DNA from: VXNE01 sp965208745
Lineage (GTDB): Bacteria > Pseudomonadota > Gammaproteobacteria > Pseudomonadales > Azotimanducaceae
Reading direction: 5' to 3'
Assembly (NCBI GenBank): GCA_965208745.1
Contig: CBDBPN010000003.1
Span: 434,001-498,000 of the forward strand
Length of the DNA: 64,000 nt
The position numbers and the translations under genes are program-made. The number at the start of each line of letters is the position of its first letter. Position 1 is the stretch's first letter. Positions 51,005 through 59,806 of the stretch are shown here, piece by piece. The notes beneath the pieces are model-generated. The model was not told where the DNA came from. It saw only the letters and a list, made by a program, of their open reading frames with translations, and ran no database searches.

Positions 51005-51814
51005 TCAGGACGTACCGCGGCTGCGGAACCGATCCCAAACCCAACGCGCCGGTCCCGAGAGCGCGTAGAGTCCGAACAGGGCCAGCAGTACCCGGGGCGG
51101 GTCGGCGAACACGACGGCGAACCCGAAGGCCACCGCCACCAGCGTCACGAACGGCACCCGCTCGCGCAGGTTGATTGCCTTGAGCGAGGCGTAGCTGAAG
51201 CTGGACACCATCAGCACGCCCGTGCCGAGCGTCACGAAGGCCGTGCCGATCGCCGCCGCGAGGCTCGCCGGACCCGCGGCAGCCTCGCTCAGGAGCCAGA
51301 CGGAGCTCGCGAGCACCGCGGCGGCGGCCGGACTCGGCAACCCCGTGAAGCTCGCCTGATCGCCGCCCTCGGTGTTGAAGCGGGCGAGGCGCAGCGCGGC
51401 GCACGCCATGTAGACGAAGGTGACCACCCAGCCCACCTGCCCCAGGCTCGACAGCGCCCAGGAGAAGGCGACCAGGGCCGGCGCCACGCCAAACGCCACC
51501 ATGTCCGACAGGCTGTCGTACTGCGCGCCGAACGCGCTCTCGGAGCTGGTCATGCGCGCCACGCGTCCGTCCGCCGCGTCGAGGATCATGGCCACGTACA
51601 CGGCGAGGCCGGCGGCCACGAAACGCCCGTTCATGCCCGCGACGATCGCGAAGAAGCCCGAGAACATCGCCCCTGTCGTGATCAGGTTCGGCAGGAGCGC
51701 CATGCCCCGGCGATACCGGTCGCGCGGCGTGCGGCCCTCCACCGACCGCAGGCGCCGTCGTCCGGCCCGGCCGGCCGCCTTGCGCGGCGTCTGTTCGTCT
51801 TCCCGTTCCGACAT
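51005..51814 (-). CDS. pssA: CDP-diacylglycerol-serine O-phosphatidyltransferase PssA
   Basis: A 269-residue membrane CDP-alcohol phosphotransferase. The motif DG-x2-AR-x8-G-x3-D-x3-D is in DAADGRVARMTSSESAFGAQ and YDSLSDMVAFG. About eight hydrophobic helices and a basic N-terminus (AAGRAGRRRLRSVEGR) are present. It makes phosphatidylserine, the precursor of phosphatidylethanolamine. It lies 11 bp after ilvC. The ilvBNC-pssA order is common in beta- and gammaproteobacteria. Confidence 0.94.
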   Translation of the reverse strand: MSEREDEQTPRKAAGRAGRRRLRSVEGRTPRDRYRRGMALLPNLITTGAMFSGFFAIVAGMNGRFVAAGLAVYVAMILDAADGRVARMTSSESAFGAQYDSLSDMVAFGVAPALVAFSWALSSLGQVGWVVTFVYMACAALRLARFNTEGGDQASFTGLPSPAAAAVLASSVWLLSEAAAGPASLAAAIGTAFVTLGTGVLMVSSFSYASLKAINLRERVPFVTLVAVAFGFAVVFADPPRVLLALFGLYALSGPARWVWDRFRSRGTS

Positions 51815-51825
51815 GGAAAACCGGG

Positions 51826-52845
51826 TCAGTTCTTCTGGCGGTCGACCAGCTTGTTCGCCTCGATCCAGGGCATCATCGCCCGCAACCTGGCGCCCACCTG
51901 CTCGATCTCGTGCGCCTGGCTGATGCGGCGCATCGCCTTGATGGTGGGCGCGCCGGCCTGGTTCTCGCCGACGAATTCACGGGCGAACCGGCCGGACTGG
52001 ATTTCCCCGAGTATGCGCTTCATCTCGCGCTTTGTCTCTTCGGTGACGATGCGCGAGCCTCGCGTCAGGCCCCCGTACTCCGCAGTGTTCGAGACCGTGT
52101 ACCACATGTTGCCGATACCGCCCTCGTAGAAGAAGTCCACGATCAGCTTGAGTTCGTGCAGGCACTCGAAATACGCCATCTCCGGCGCGTACCCGGCCTC
52201 GACCAGGGTCTCGTACCCGGCCGTGACGAGGGCCGCGGCCCCGCCGCACAGCACGGCCTGCTCGCCGAACAGGTCCGTCTCGGTTTCCTCGCGGAAATTC
52301 GTCTCGATGATTCCGGCCCGCCCGGCGCCGATGCCCGACGCGTACGAGAGGGCGATGTCCCGCGCGCGCCCGCTCGCATCCTGTCCGATGGCGACCAGCG
52401 AGGGGACGCCGCCGCCCTCGACGTACGTGGAGCGGACGGTGTGTCCCGGCCCCTTCGGGGCGATCATGACGACGTCGAGGTCTTCGCGCGGCTCGATCAG
52501 GCCGAAATGGATGTTGAACCCGTGCGCGAAGGCGATCCCCGCCCCTTCCTTGATGTTCGGCAGGATTTCGTCGCGATAGATGCGCTGCTGGTGCTCGTCC
52601 GGCGTCAGGATCATGACCAGATCGGCGCCTTCCACGGCCTCCCCCACGGACGCCACGCGAAACCCCGCGTTCTCCGCCTTCGGCCAGGATCCGCCCCCGG
52701 GGCGCAGGCCGATGGCGATGTCCGCCACCCCCGAGTCGCGCAGGTTGTTGGCGTGCGCGTGCCCCTGGGAGCCGTAGCCGACCACCGTCACGCGCATGTT
52801 CTGCACGATCGAGAGGTCGGCGTCCTTGTCGTAGTAGACCTGCAT
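51826..52845 (-). CDS. ilvC: Ketol-acid reductoisomerase IlvC
   Basis: A 339-residue class I ketol-acid reductoisomerase. It begins MQVYYDKDADLSIVQNMRVT and has the Rossmann motif VVGYGSQGHAHANNLRDSGV with NADPH specificity. IAPKGPGHTVRSTYVEGGGV holds conserved active-site residues, and GGIGNMWYTVSNTAEYGGLT has further ones. The protein converts acetolactate to dihydroxyisovalerate for valine and leucine, and acetohydroxybutyrate for isoleucine. It lies 43 bp after ilvN and is full-length. Confidence 0.97.
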   Translation of the reverse strand: MQVYYDKDADLSIVQNMRVTVVGYGSQGHAHANNLRDSGVADIAIGLRPGGGSWPKAENAGFRVASVGEAVEGADLVMILTPDEHQQRIYRDEILPNIKEGAGIAFAHGFNIHFGLIEPREDLDVVMIAPKGPGHTVRSTYVEGGGVPSLVAIGQDASGRARDIALSYASGIGAGRAGIIETNFREETETDLFGEQAVLCGGAAALVTAGYETLVEAGYAPEMAYFECLHELKLIVDFFYEGGIGNMWYTVSNTAEYGGLTRGSRIVTEETKREMKRILGEIQSGRFAREFVGENQAGAPTIKAMRRISQAHEIEQVGARLRAMMPWIEANKLVDRQKN

Positions 52846-52888
52846 GGGTTGTTCCTCCGTTGGCTCCGGCGTCCGTCCAACGACGCCC

Positions 52889-53389
52889 TTATCCGAGACT
52901 CAGCACCTTGTCGCCGCGCCCGATCCCGGCGACGCCGGAGCGCGCGACCTCGATCACGGCCTGGTTGCCTATGGCCCGCAGGAACGCGTCGAGCTTGTCG
53001 CTCGGGCCGGTCAACTGCACGGTGTAGGCATCCGTGGCGACGTCGATGATCTGGCCCCGGAAGATGTCCGCGGTCCGCTTGACCTCCGCGCGCCGCAGCC
53101 CCTCGGCCCGGACCTTCACCATCATCAGTTCCCGCTCGAGGTGGTCGCCGTCGGTCAGGTCGACGACCTTGACGACCTCGATCAGCTTGTTGAGCTGCTT
53201 GGTGATCTGCTCCATCGTCCGGTCGTCGCCGGCGGTCGTCAGGGTCAGGCGCGACAGCGTCGGGTCCTCCGTGGGCGCGACGGTCAGCGACTCGATGTTG
53301 TAGTTGCGCTGGGCGAACAGCCCGATGATGCGCGACAGCGCGCCGGCCTCGTTCTCGAGCAGGACGGCGATGATGCGCCGCGCGGTCAC
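52889..53389 (-). CDS. ilvN: Acetolactate synthase small (regulatory) subunit
   Basis: A 166-residue small subunit with an ACT domain: IIAVLLENEAGALSRIIGLF and AQRNYNIESLTVAPTEDPTL. The C-terminal part has LMMVKVRAEGLRRAEVKRTA and IIDVATDAYTVQLTGPSDKL. It confers valine feedback on the large subunit. Translation begins at GTG 53389, overlapping the ilvB stop by GTGA. The length of about 165 residues matches the IlvH-type subunit. Confidence 0.95.
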   Translation of the reverse strand: MTARRIIAVLLENEAGALSRIIGLFAQRNYNIESLTVAPTEDPTLSRLTLTTAGDDRTMEQITKQLNKLIEVVKVVDLTDGDHLERELMMVKVRAEGLRRAEVKRTADIFRGQIIDVATDAYTVQLTGPSDKLDAFLRAIGNQAVIEVARSGVAGIGRGDKVLSLG

Positions 53390-55164
53390 TTGACCGGGGC
53401 TGCGGCGCCGTCGAGCCGGGCGCCGTCGCGTTCGAGCACCATCTCGGACATCGCGCCGCCCTTGACCGCCATCGGGTAGACGTGCTCGTCCGGGTCGATC
53501 CACGCGTCGAGGAACACGAGCCGGTCGGCGTAGCGAGCGCTGAACATCTTCGGGATGGCGGCTTCGAGTTCGGCGAGGCTCTCCACGCGCAGGCCGACGT
53601 GTCCGAACGACTCCGCGAGGGCCACGAAGTCGGGCAGCGCGTCGCGATACGTGCTGTGCGAGTGGCGCCCGCCGTACTGCATGTCCTGCCACTGCTTGAC
53701 CATCCCGAGGGCCTGGTTGTTGAGGTTCACGATCTTGACGGGCAGCGCGTATTGCATGCAGGTGGAAAGCTCCTGCATGTTCATCATGAAGCTGCCCTCG
53801 CCGGTGATGCACACAACCGGGGCCCGCGGGAAGGCGAACTGAACGCCCATCGCGGCCGGGAGGCCGAAGCCCATCGTGCCGAGCCCGCCGGAGTTGATCC
53901 AGCGGCGCGGTTCGTCGAACTTGTAGTACTGCGCCGCGAACATCTGGTGCTGGCCCACGTCGCTCGTCACGTAGGCGTCGCCGTTCGTGGCGCGGTACAC
54001 CGCCTGCACCACCTGCTGCGGCAGGAGCGGCGTGTCGCCCCGATGGCGCTGGTCGTGGTCGAGACCGTGCCGTTCCCGCCACCCGCCGATGCGGTCCCAC
54101 CACGCCCCGAGGGCGCCCCGGTCCACGGCGGCGGGGTCGCGGTCGAGCTCCCGCCGGACCACGCGCAGCATCTCCGCGAGCACGGAGTCCGCCGGACCGA
54201 CGATCGGTACGTCCGCCGCGATGATCTTCGAGATGGAAGCGGGATCGACGTCGAGGTGGATGATGCGCGCGTCGGGGCAGAACTTGGCCGGGTCGTTCGT
54301 CACGCGATCGTCGAACCGCGCCCCCACCGCGAAGATGGTGTCGGCGTGATGCATGGCCATGTTCGCCTCGAACGTACCGTGCATCCCGAGCATGCCGAGG
54401 AACTGGCGGTCCGTGCCGGGAAAGCCGCCGAGGCCCATCAGGGTGTTGGTGACCGGGAAGTCGAGCAGCCGGGCGAGTTCCGTGAGGTGCGCGGCGGCAT
54501 CGCCCTGCACCACGCCGCCGCCGGTGTAGATGACCGGCCGCTTCGCCCCGAGCAGCAGCTTGACGGCCTTCCTGATCTGGCCGCCGTGACCGCGGGTCGT
54601 GGGGTTGTACGAACGGAGTTCGACCTCCCGCGGGTACTCGTACGGGAATGTCTCGTTCGGATCGGTCGTGTCCTTGGGGATGTCGATGACCACCGGCCCG
54701 GGACGGCCGCTCGACGCGATGTAGAACGCCTTGCGCACGACCTCGGGGATTTCCGCCGCCTCCTGCACGAGGAAGCTGTGCTTCACCACCGGCCGCGAGA
54801 TCCCGACCATGTCGGTCTCCTGGAAGGCGTCCGTGCCGATCTGGTGACGCTGCACCTGTCCGGAGATGACGATGATGGGCGTCGAGTCCATGTGCGCCGT
54901 GGCGATCCCCGTGATGGCGTTGGTCGCGCCCGGGCCGGAAGTCACCAGCACGACGCCGGGACGCCCCGTGGCGCGGGCATACCCGTCCGCCATGTGGGTC
55001 GCGGCCTGCTCGTGGCGCACGAGGATATGCTCGACCTTCTGCTGCTTGAAGATCGCGTCGTAGATGTGCAGCGCCGCTCCGCCGGGGTAGCCGAACAGGT
55101 AGTCGACCCCCTCGTCCTGGAGCGCGCGAACGAGCATGTCGGCACCGGACAGCATCTCCGCCAT
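53386..55164 (-). CDS. ilvB: Acetolactate synthase large (catalytic) subunit
   Basis: A 592-residue thiamine-diphosphate enzyme. The N-terminal PYR domain has VDYLFGYPGGAALHIYDAIF and the catalytic Glu in HILVRHEQAATHMADGYARA. The C-terminal TPP-binding motif is CITGEGSFMMNMQELSTCMQ, with the Mg site just after, ending in IVNLNNQALGMVKQWQDMQY. It condenses pyruvate with pyruvate or 2-ketobutyrate. It is the first gene of ilvBNC-pssA and has a good promoter 57-85 bp upstream. Confidence 0.96.
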   Translation of the reverse strand: MAEMLSGADMLVRALQDEGVDYLFGYPGGAALHIYDAIFKQQKVEHILVRHEQAATHMADGYARATGRPGVVLVTSGPGATNAITGIATAHMDSTPIIVISGQVQRHQIGTDAFQETDMVGISRPVVKHSFLVQEAAEIPEVVRKAFYIASSGRPGPVVIDIPKDTTDPNETFPYEYPREVELRSYNPTTRGHGGQIRKAVKLLLGAKRPVIYTGGGVVQGDAAAHLTELARLLDFPVTNTLMGLGGFPGTDRQFLGMLGMHGTFEANMAMHHADTIFAVGARFDDRVTNDPAKFCPDARIIHLDVDPASISKIIAADVPIVGPADSVLAEMLRVVRRELDRDPAAVDRGALGAWWDRIGGWRERHGLDHDQRHRGDTPLLPQQVVQAVYRATNGDAYVTSDVGQHQMFAAQYYKFDEPRRWINSGGLGTMGFGLPAAMGVQFAFPRAPVVCITGEGSFMMNMQELSTCMQYALPVKIVNLNNQALGMVKQWQDMQYGGRHSHSTYRDALPDFVALAESFGHVGLRVESLAELEAAIPKMFSARYADRLVFLDAWIDPDEHVYPMAVKGGAMSEMVLERDGARLDGAAAPVK

Positions 55165-55220
55165 GGCGTCTCCAGGGGCGTTAGCGGAAGTTACCGCTCA
55201 GCGTCCACGAAAGGGCGCGC

Positions 55221-55249
55221 ATTCTCGCGTCGCGCCCTGTGCATGTCAA
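55221..55249 (-). promoter_or_regulatory. Sigma-70-type promoter of ilvBNC-pssA
   Basis: On the reverse strand a perfect -35 TTGACA (55249-55244) is followed after 17 bp by GAGAAT (55226-55221), a 4/6 -10 match. The predicted leader is about 50 nt. I do not see a leader peptide rich in branched-chain codons in the rest of the 178-bp gap. Confidence 0.62.
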
Positions 55250-55342
55250 ACCACCGGGGGGGCCGGGAACGGCGTGGCGCGGGCGTCTCGGGCGCGTGAC
55301 GCCGCGCGCTTGCGCAAGGGCGCCGGCGGACCCCCGGCAGGC

Positions 55343-56509
55343 TCAGTGCACGTGGTAGACCCGGGCCGCGTTGCCGTGCAGCACCTTCGCGACGGACGCC
55401 TCGGGAAGGGCCCCGAGCACTTCCCCCGCGTAGTGCCGCGGAGGCAGCGCCGGCGTGGCCGGGCCCGGGGACATCGACGTCGGATGCGGAAAGTCCGTCT
55501 CGTAGAGGATGTTGTCGGGGTACAGCTCGATGGCCGGGCCGATCATCTGTTCCTCGAACCAGAAGCAGGCGTAGATCTGGCGCCGGAAGTACTCGCTCGG
55601 CAGGAGGTCGTACTCGGGATGCTCCTCGCGTACGCCGCCGTTCCGCCACTGCCAGTCGAAGGCCTCGAGCAGGGACGGAACCCATCCCGCGCCGCTCTCC
55701 ACCGACACGAAGTCGAGCCGCGGGAAACGGTGACAGACGCCGCCGAAGATCAGTTCGGCCAACCCCTTGCTGTTCTCGATGAACGCCAGGGACGAGAAAC
55801 GCGCGAAGTTGGCCTTCGTTCCGATGTCGGCCGGCGGCTTCACCAGGCTGCCGAGGTCCTGCCCGCCGATGTGGAAGCTGATGGGAAGCCCCGCATCCTG
55901 CGCGGCGGCCCACAGGGGATCCCAGTGCGGGTCGCAGAGCGCGGGCTGCCCGAAGTCCTGCGGCTGGCTTGGAAACAGCACGGCGCGGTGCCCCATCCGG
56001 GCGCTGCGTTCGACCTCCGCGACGCACGCGGCGAGATCCCAGAACGGCAACGCCATCACCGCGAGCAGGCGCTCGCTGTCCGCGCCGCACCACTCGCCGA
56101 GGAAGTCGTTGTAGGCGCGCACGCACTCCAGCTTGAGTTCCGGCTCGGGGAGCCGGTTCACGAAGGTCTGCGAGCCGAAGCCGCCCACGTTGGGGTAGAT
56201 CACCTGGGCGTGGATACCGTGCGCGTCCATGTGGCCGAGGCGCGCCCCGGCATCGAAGCAGGCGGGAGGAATGTCGTCGTAGGTGGCCGGGTGGTCCGGT
56301 ACCGTGCCGTCGAAACCCGCCATCGAGACGAGGCCGGGCTTCAGGACCTCGGCGTCGCCGATCAGCCACACGTCCTTGCCGTCGCGGCGCTCGACGTGGG
56401 GGACGAGGTCGCCCCACTTGCTCGATACGCGCGCGGTCCACACGTCGGGCGGTTCGGTCAGGTGCGTGTCCACGTCGATGACGCGGTGACGGTCGAACAG
56501 GTCTGGCAT
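55343..56509 (-). CDS. Amidohydrolase-family protein (ACMSD-like, decarboxylase/hydrolase)
   Basis: A 388-residue TIM-barrel amidohydrolase of the Amidohydrolase_2 group. Metal ligands include the early RVIDVDTHLTEPPD (Asp-x-Asp-x-His in place of His-x-His). Central DAGLPISFHIGGQDLG carries another His, and the C-terminal ILYETDFPHPTSMSPG carries the conserved Asp-x-Pro-His. FVSVESGAGWVPSLLEAFDW is a family segment. Related enzymes decarboxylate or hydrolyse aromatic acids. It is monocistronic, with a decayed arylsulfotransferase upstream. Substrate unknown. Confidence 0.9.
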   Translation of the reverse strand: MPDLFDRHRVIDVDTHLTEPPDVWTARVSSKWGDLVPHVERRDGKDVWLIGDAEVLKPGLVSMAGFDGTVPDHPATYDDIPPACFDAGARLGHMDAHGIHAQVIYPNVGGFGSQTFVNRLPEPELKLECVRAYNDFLGEWCGADSERLLAVMALPFWDLAACVAEVERSARMGHRAVLFPSQPQDFGQPALCDPHWDPLWAAAQDAGLPISFHIGGQDLGSLVKPPADIGTKANFARFSSLAFIENSKGLAELIFGGVCHRFPRLDFVSVESGAGWVPSLLEAFDWQWRNGGVREEHPEYDLLPSEYFRRQIYACFWFEEQMIGPAIELYPDNILYETDFPHPTSMSPGPATPALPPRHYAGEVLGALPEASVAKVLHGNAARVYHVH

Positions 56510-56562
56510 GGCGGGTTTCCTCCTTCCGTAACCCTACAACGACGCACGCCCGCTGCAAAGCG

Positions 56563-57125
56563 GCAGTCGATCTCGAGCAGGCGGTTGTCGACCGTGAGGA
56601 AGGCGAGGTTGCCGTTGTCGAGTTTCTCGAAGTCGCTGATACGGGAGTCGGTGCGGTAGTGCCAGACCACGTCGCCGACGGCGTCGAGAGCCATCAGCAT
56701 GCCGAACGAGGCGTTGTAGTCGGCGATCTCCTGGCTGACGCGCGTCTCGACCGGGGGAAACTCCGTGCCACCTCCGGCAGCGGCGGGGTCTCGAACTCGA
56801 ACGGTCCGGCGCGGCCCTCGCCGCCGGCCCCGTCGCGGACGGCGACCTCGATCCGGTGCGTGCGGACGGGACGCATGCCGACGAGGGCCAGTCCGGCGGC
56901 GGGGTCCTCGCCCGTACCGTATTCGAGCGTCCAGGCGTTGACCCCGTCGGTGATCGCGACCTCGGTCGTTACCGGCACGTTGGTCTCGAACCCGAGTACC
57001 GCGGCGAGCGGTGCGCGCGGATTCGGATTGGGCGCTACGGCCGGACCTTCGACGAACTCCGGGCCGCGCCCGCAGCCTGCGAGCAGCAACGCGAGGGCAA
57101 GGCCAGCGGCGTGGCGCTTGTGCAT
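56563..57125 (-). pseudogene. Aryl-sulfate sulfotransferase-like lipoprotein, truncated and frameshifted
   Basis: The first part (ATG 57125) reads MHKRHAAGLALALLLAGCGR with lipobox LAGC and then VLGFETNVPVTTEVAITDGV and an Ig-like region to FEFETPPLPE. In a second frame it continues TEFPPVETRVSQEIADYNAS, MLMALDAVGDVVWHYRTDSR and KLDNGNLAFLTVDNRLLEID, as in arylsulfotransferase N-terminal and propeller regions. Similarity stops near 56563, so about two thirds of the protein is missing. The last bases overlap the neighbourhood of the amidohydrolase start. Confidence 0.75.
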
Positions 57126-57243
57126 GACGGATCTCCGCATCCCCTTCGGGGCAAGGTAGCTGCTCCCGCGGGCCAAGGCGGCCGGCGCTCGGGAACCCGC
57201 CGCTATACTCTTCCCGAAGAGAGGACGTTCGGGGGGAGCCGAC

Positions 57244-59796
57244 ATGGCGACGTGGCGAAACTGGATTCTGGGCGCCATGGTGCTGGCCATGGCCTCCGGA
57301 GCCCTCGCGCAGGAGGACTACCTCAGCCCCGAGCTGCGCGCCCGCGTCGAGGGGCTGAAGGCCGCGGTCGCCGCCGAGCCCACGGCCCCCCCCACCCGCG
57401 AAGCGCGGATGCACGTGCTCTGGGACTGGATGAACGCGTACTCGCTGACGGGCGGCACCCTGCCCGTGAACGCGGTCTTCCTGGGCATGTCCGTGCTGAC
57501 CTATCCCGAGTCGGCCGACGGAACGGGCGCCACGCTCGACGCCTTCGTGAGGGAGTTCACGCTCCTCGACGAACGTCCCGACGCGCTCGGGACGCTGACG
57601 GCCGGCCTCGGTCCCCACGTCGCCGGCGCGTTCGTCACCGTGCCGCAGACGTACACCGTCGGGGCGCAGCCGGTCGAGACCGGCGGTGGCTTCCTCGTGG
57701 CGCGGCACTTCATGGCGGGACACGGCCGGTTGCAGACGGAGGACCCGGCCGGCGATCACTTCATATCGATCTCCACGTCGAACCCGGACGTGCGGTTCGC
57801 CGTGGACAGTCATCCCCTGCGCGGCATGCACGGCGGATTCCGGGGCGCCCTGCCCAGGCTGCTCTTCCGCGTGGATGCCGGCACGCTCACCGAGGGCGAC
57901 ACCGTGACGATCACCTACGGCGACACGACCGGAGGCAGCCGCGGGCTGCGCATGTCCACGATCTCGTCGGACCGGATGCCGCTGCCGCTCTACCTCGATT
58001 TCGAAGGCTCGAAACTGTTCTTCACGCTTCCCATCCAGCACATCGTCGTCATCGGCGCCGAGACCGCGGGCGTACGCGGGTTCGCACCCTCGGTGGTTGC
58101 GGCCGGCGAGCCCTTCGACATGTCGGTGCGCGCCCAGGACCGGTACTACAACCGGGGCACCGGGGAGATTCCGGGCTGGGAGGTCCTGCTGAACGGGGCG
58201 CCTTTCCGCAGCCTCGATGCCGGCGGGCCCGCCATCCAGATGCTCGAGGAACTGACCCTCGACACACCGGGCGTGTACCGGTTCACCATACGTTCCGCGG
58301 ACGGCGCCATCGTCGGCGGGGCCAACCCCATCCTCGTCGAGGACGACCCGCAGCGCCGGGTGTACTGGGGCGACACGCACGGCCACTCGGGCTTCGCCGA
58401 AGGCATCGGCACACCGGAACGTTTCATGACGTGGGCCCGGGACGACGCGCGCCTCGACTACGTCATGCATTCGGAACACGACATCTGGACCGACGACTTC
58501 GAATGGAACGTCCTCGCGGACAACGTCCGGCGCTTCACGAAAGAGGGCGAGTTCATCGCGTACCTCGGCTACGAGTGGACCGTAAGTACCCGGCAGGGGG
58601 GCCATCACAACGTGATGTTCCGCACCCCCGACGACCGGATGCCGATCCGCGCGCAGTTCTTCCCGACCCTCTCCGCCCTCTATCAGGGGCTGCGCACGCA
58701 CCACGACCCCCGGGACGTCGTCGTCATTCCGCACGCGCACCAGAACGGCGAGTACCGGATGAACGACCCCCTCCTCGAACCACTCATCGAGATCATGTCG
58801 AACCACGGGACGTTCGAGTGGTTCGGTCGCATGTACCTGAGCCACGGTCACCAGGTGGGCTTCACGGCGGCGAGCGACAACCACCTGAGCCAGCCCGGTT
58901 ACTCCGCGCCGCTCCCGGGCGGCCTCTCGCAGACCGGCGGCCTCGGCGCGGTGATCGCGCAGGAACGCACCACCGACGCGCTGTTCGACGCGATGAAGGA
59001 CCTCAAGGCGTACGCCACCAACGGCGACCGGATCGTGCTGGATTTCAGCCTGAACGGCGCCCGGATGGGCACGCGCGTGCCGTTCTCCGAGACACGCCGC
59101 ATCGAGGGGCGGATCGTCGGCACGGCGCCCATCGATACGGTGACCGTCGTGAAGAACGACGCCGTGATCTGGAAGCGAGATGTCGCGACCCTGAGCGACA
59201 GCGCACCTCGCGACGGACGGTATCAACTCGCGTTCGAGACTTCCTCCCTGCCCCTGCACCCCCGCGACAACCCCCGCGGCTGGCGTCATTGGGAGGGCAC
59301 GCTCAAGGTTTCCGGCGCCACCGTCGCATCGGCGGTGCCGCAGGACTTCCAGGATCTGGCGGCGACGGAGTTCGAGGCGACGGGGCCCGGCGAGTTCCGG
59401 CTCCGCACCCAGACCCGGGGGGACACCAGCTCGATCGCGCTGGAACTCCGCGACGTCGCCGAGTCGGCGACGGTGGAGCTCGATCTCCTGGAGGCGCGGG
59501 AGACCGGCGGGGCTCCGCTCATCTTCGGCGATCACAACCTCGTCCCGGCCGCCTCGGTCACCCTCCGCATCGCCGACATGGAGGGCGGGCGGACCACGGT
59601 GGAACTGCCCATCGGACCCTGGACGGACCACGCCGTGCTGCGCCGCGTGGTCACGGACGGCCCGCGCGACCTGACCTTCTCCATAGAAGACACAGGCACG
59701 CTGCAGGGCGACTACTACTACGTGCGCGTCACCCAGACGAACGATGCGATCGCCTGGTCGAGCCCGATCTGGGTAGGCGGCTACGGCAAGCGCTGA
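57244..59796 (+). CDS. DUF3604 domain protein with N-terminal extension, exported
   Basis: An 850-residue exported protein with signal peptide MATWRNWILGAMVLAMASGA. Residues about 20-360 form domains with LLFRVDAGTLTEGDTVTITY and FAPSVVAAGEPFDMSVRAQD, probably beta-sandwich. The DUF3604 part follows with RVYWGDTHGHSGFAEGIG, LDYVMHSEHDIW, AYLGYEWTVSTRQGGHHNVM, VVIPHAHQNGEYRM and FTAASDNHLSQPGY, all with His/Asp metal-binding candidates. It has a C-terminal beta domain. It is larger than the DUF3604 protein at 23086. The next genes encode a parvulin and a HupE-like protein. Confidence 0.9.
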   Translation: MATWRNWILGAMVLAMASGALAQEDYLSPELRARVEGLKAAVAAEPTAPPTREARMHVLWDWMNAYSLTGGTLPVNAVFLGMSVLTYPESADGTGATLDAFVREFTLLDERPDALGTLTAGLGPHVAGAFVTVPQTYTVGAQPVETGGGFLVARHFMAGHGRLQTEDPAGDHFISISTSNPDVRFAVDSHPLRGMHGGFRGALPRLLFRVDAGTLTEGDTVTITYGDTTGGSRGLRMSTISSDRMPLPLYLDFEGSKLFFTLPIQHIVVIGAETAGVRGFAPSVVAAGEPFDMSVRAQDRYYNRGTGEIPGWEVLLNGAPFRSLDAGGPAIQMLEELTLDTPGVYRFTIRSADGAIVGGANPILVEDDPQRRVYWGDTHGHSGFAEGIGTPERFMTWARDDARLDYVMHSEHDIWTDDFEWNVLADNVRRFTKEGEFIAYLGYEWTVSTRQGGHHNVMFRTPDDRMPIRAQFFPTLSALYQGLRTHHDPRDVVVIPHAHQNGEYRMNDPLLEPLIEIMSNHGTFEWFGRMYLSHGHQVGFTAASDNHLSQPGYSAPLPGGLSQTGGLGAVIAQERTTDALFDAMKDLKAYATNGDRIVLDFSLNGARMGTRVPFSETRRIEGRIVGTAPIDTVTVVKNDAVIWKRDVATLSDSAPRDGRYQLAFETSSLPLHPRDNPRGWRHWEGTLKVSGATVASAVPQDFQDLAATEFEATGPGEFRLRTQTRGDTSSIALELRDVAESATVELDLLEARETGGAPLIFGDHNLVPAASVTLRIADMEGGRTTVELPIGPWTDHAVLRRVVTDGPRDLTFSIEDTGTLQGDYYYVRVTQTNDAIAWSSPIWVGGYGKR

Positions 59797-59806
59797 CCGG
59801 GGTCAC

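Noticed and set aside
56458..59631. A 1057-codon reverse-strand open frame across the second DUF3604 gene
   Set aside because: It is an antisense shadow of a GC-rich gene; its translation is low-complexity Arg/Gly/Val/Glu with no motif. Only its last part (56563-56765) overlaps a real, broken gene.
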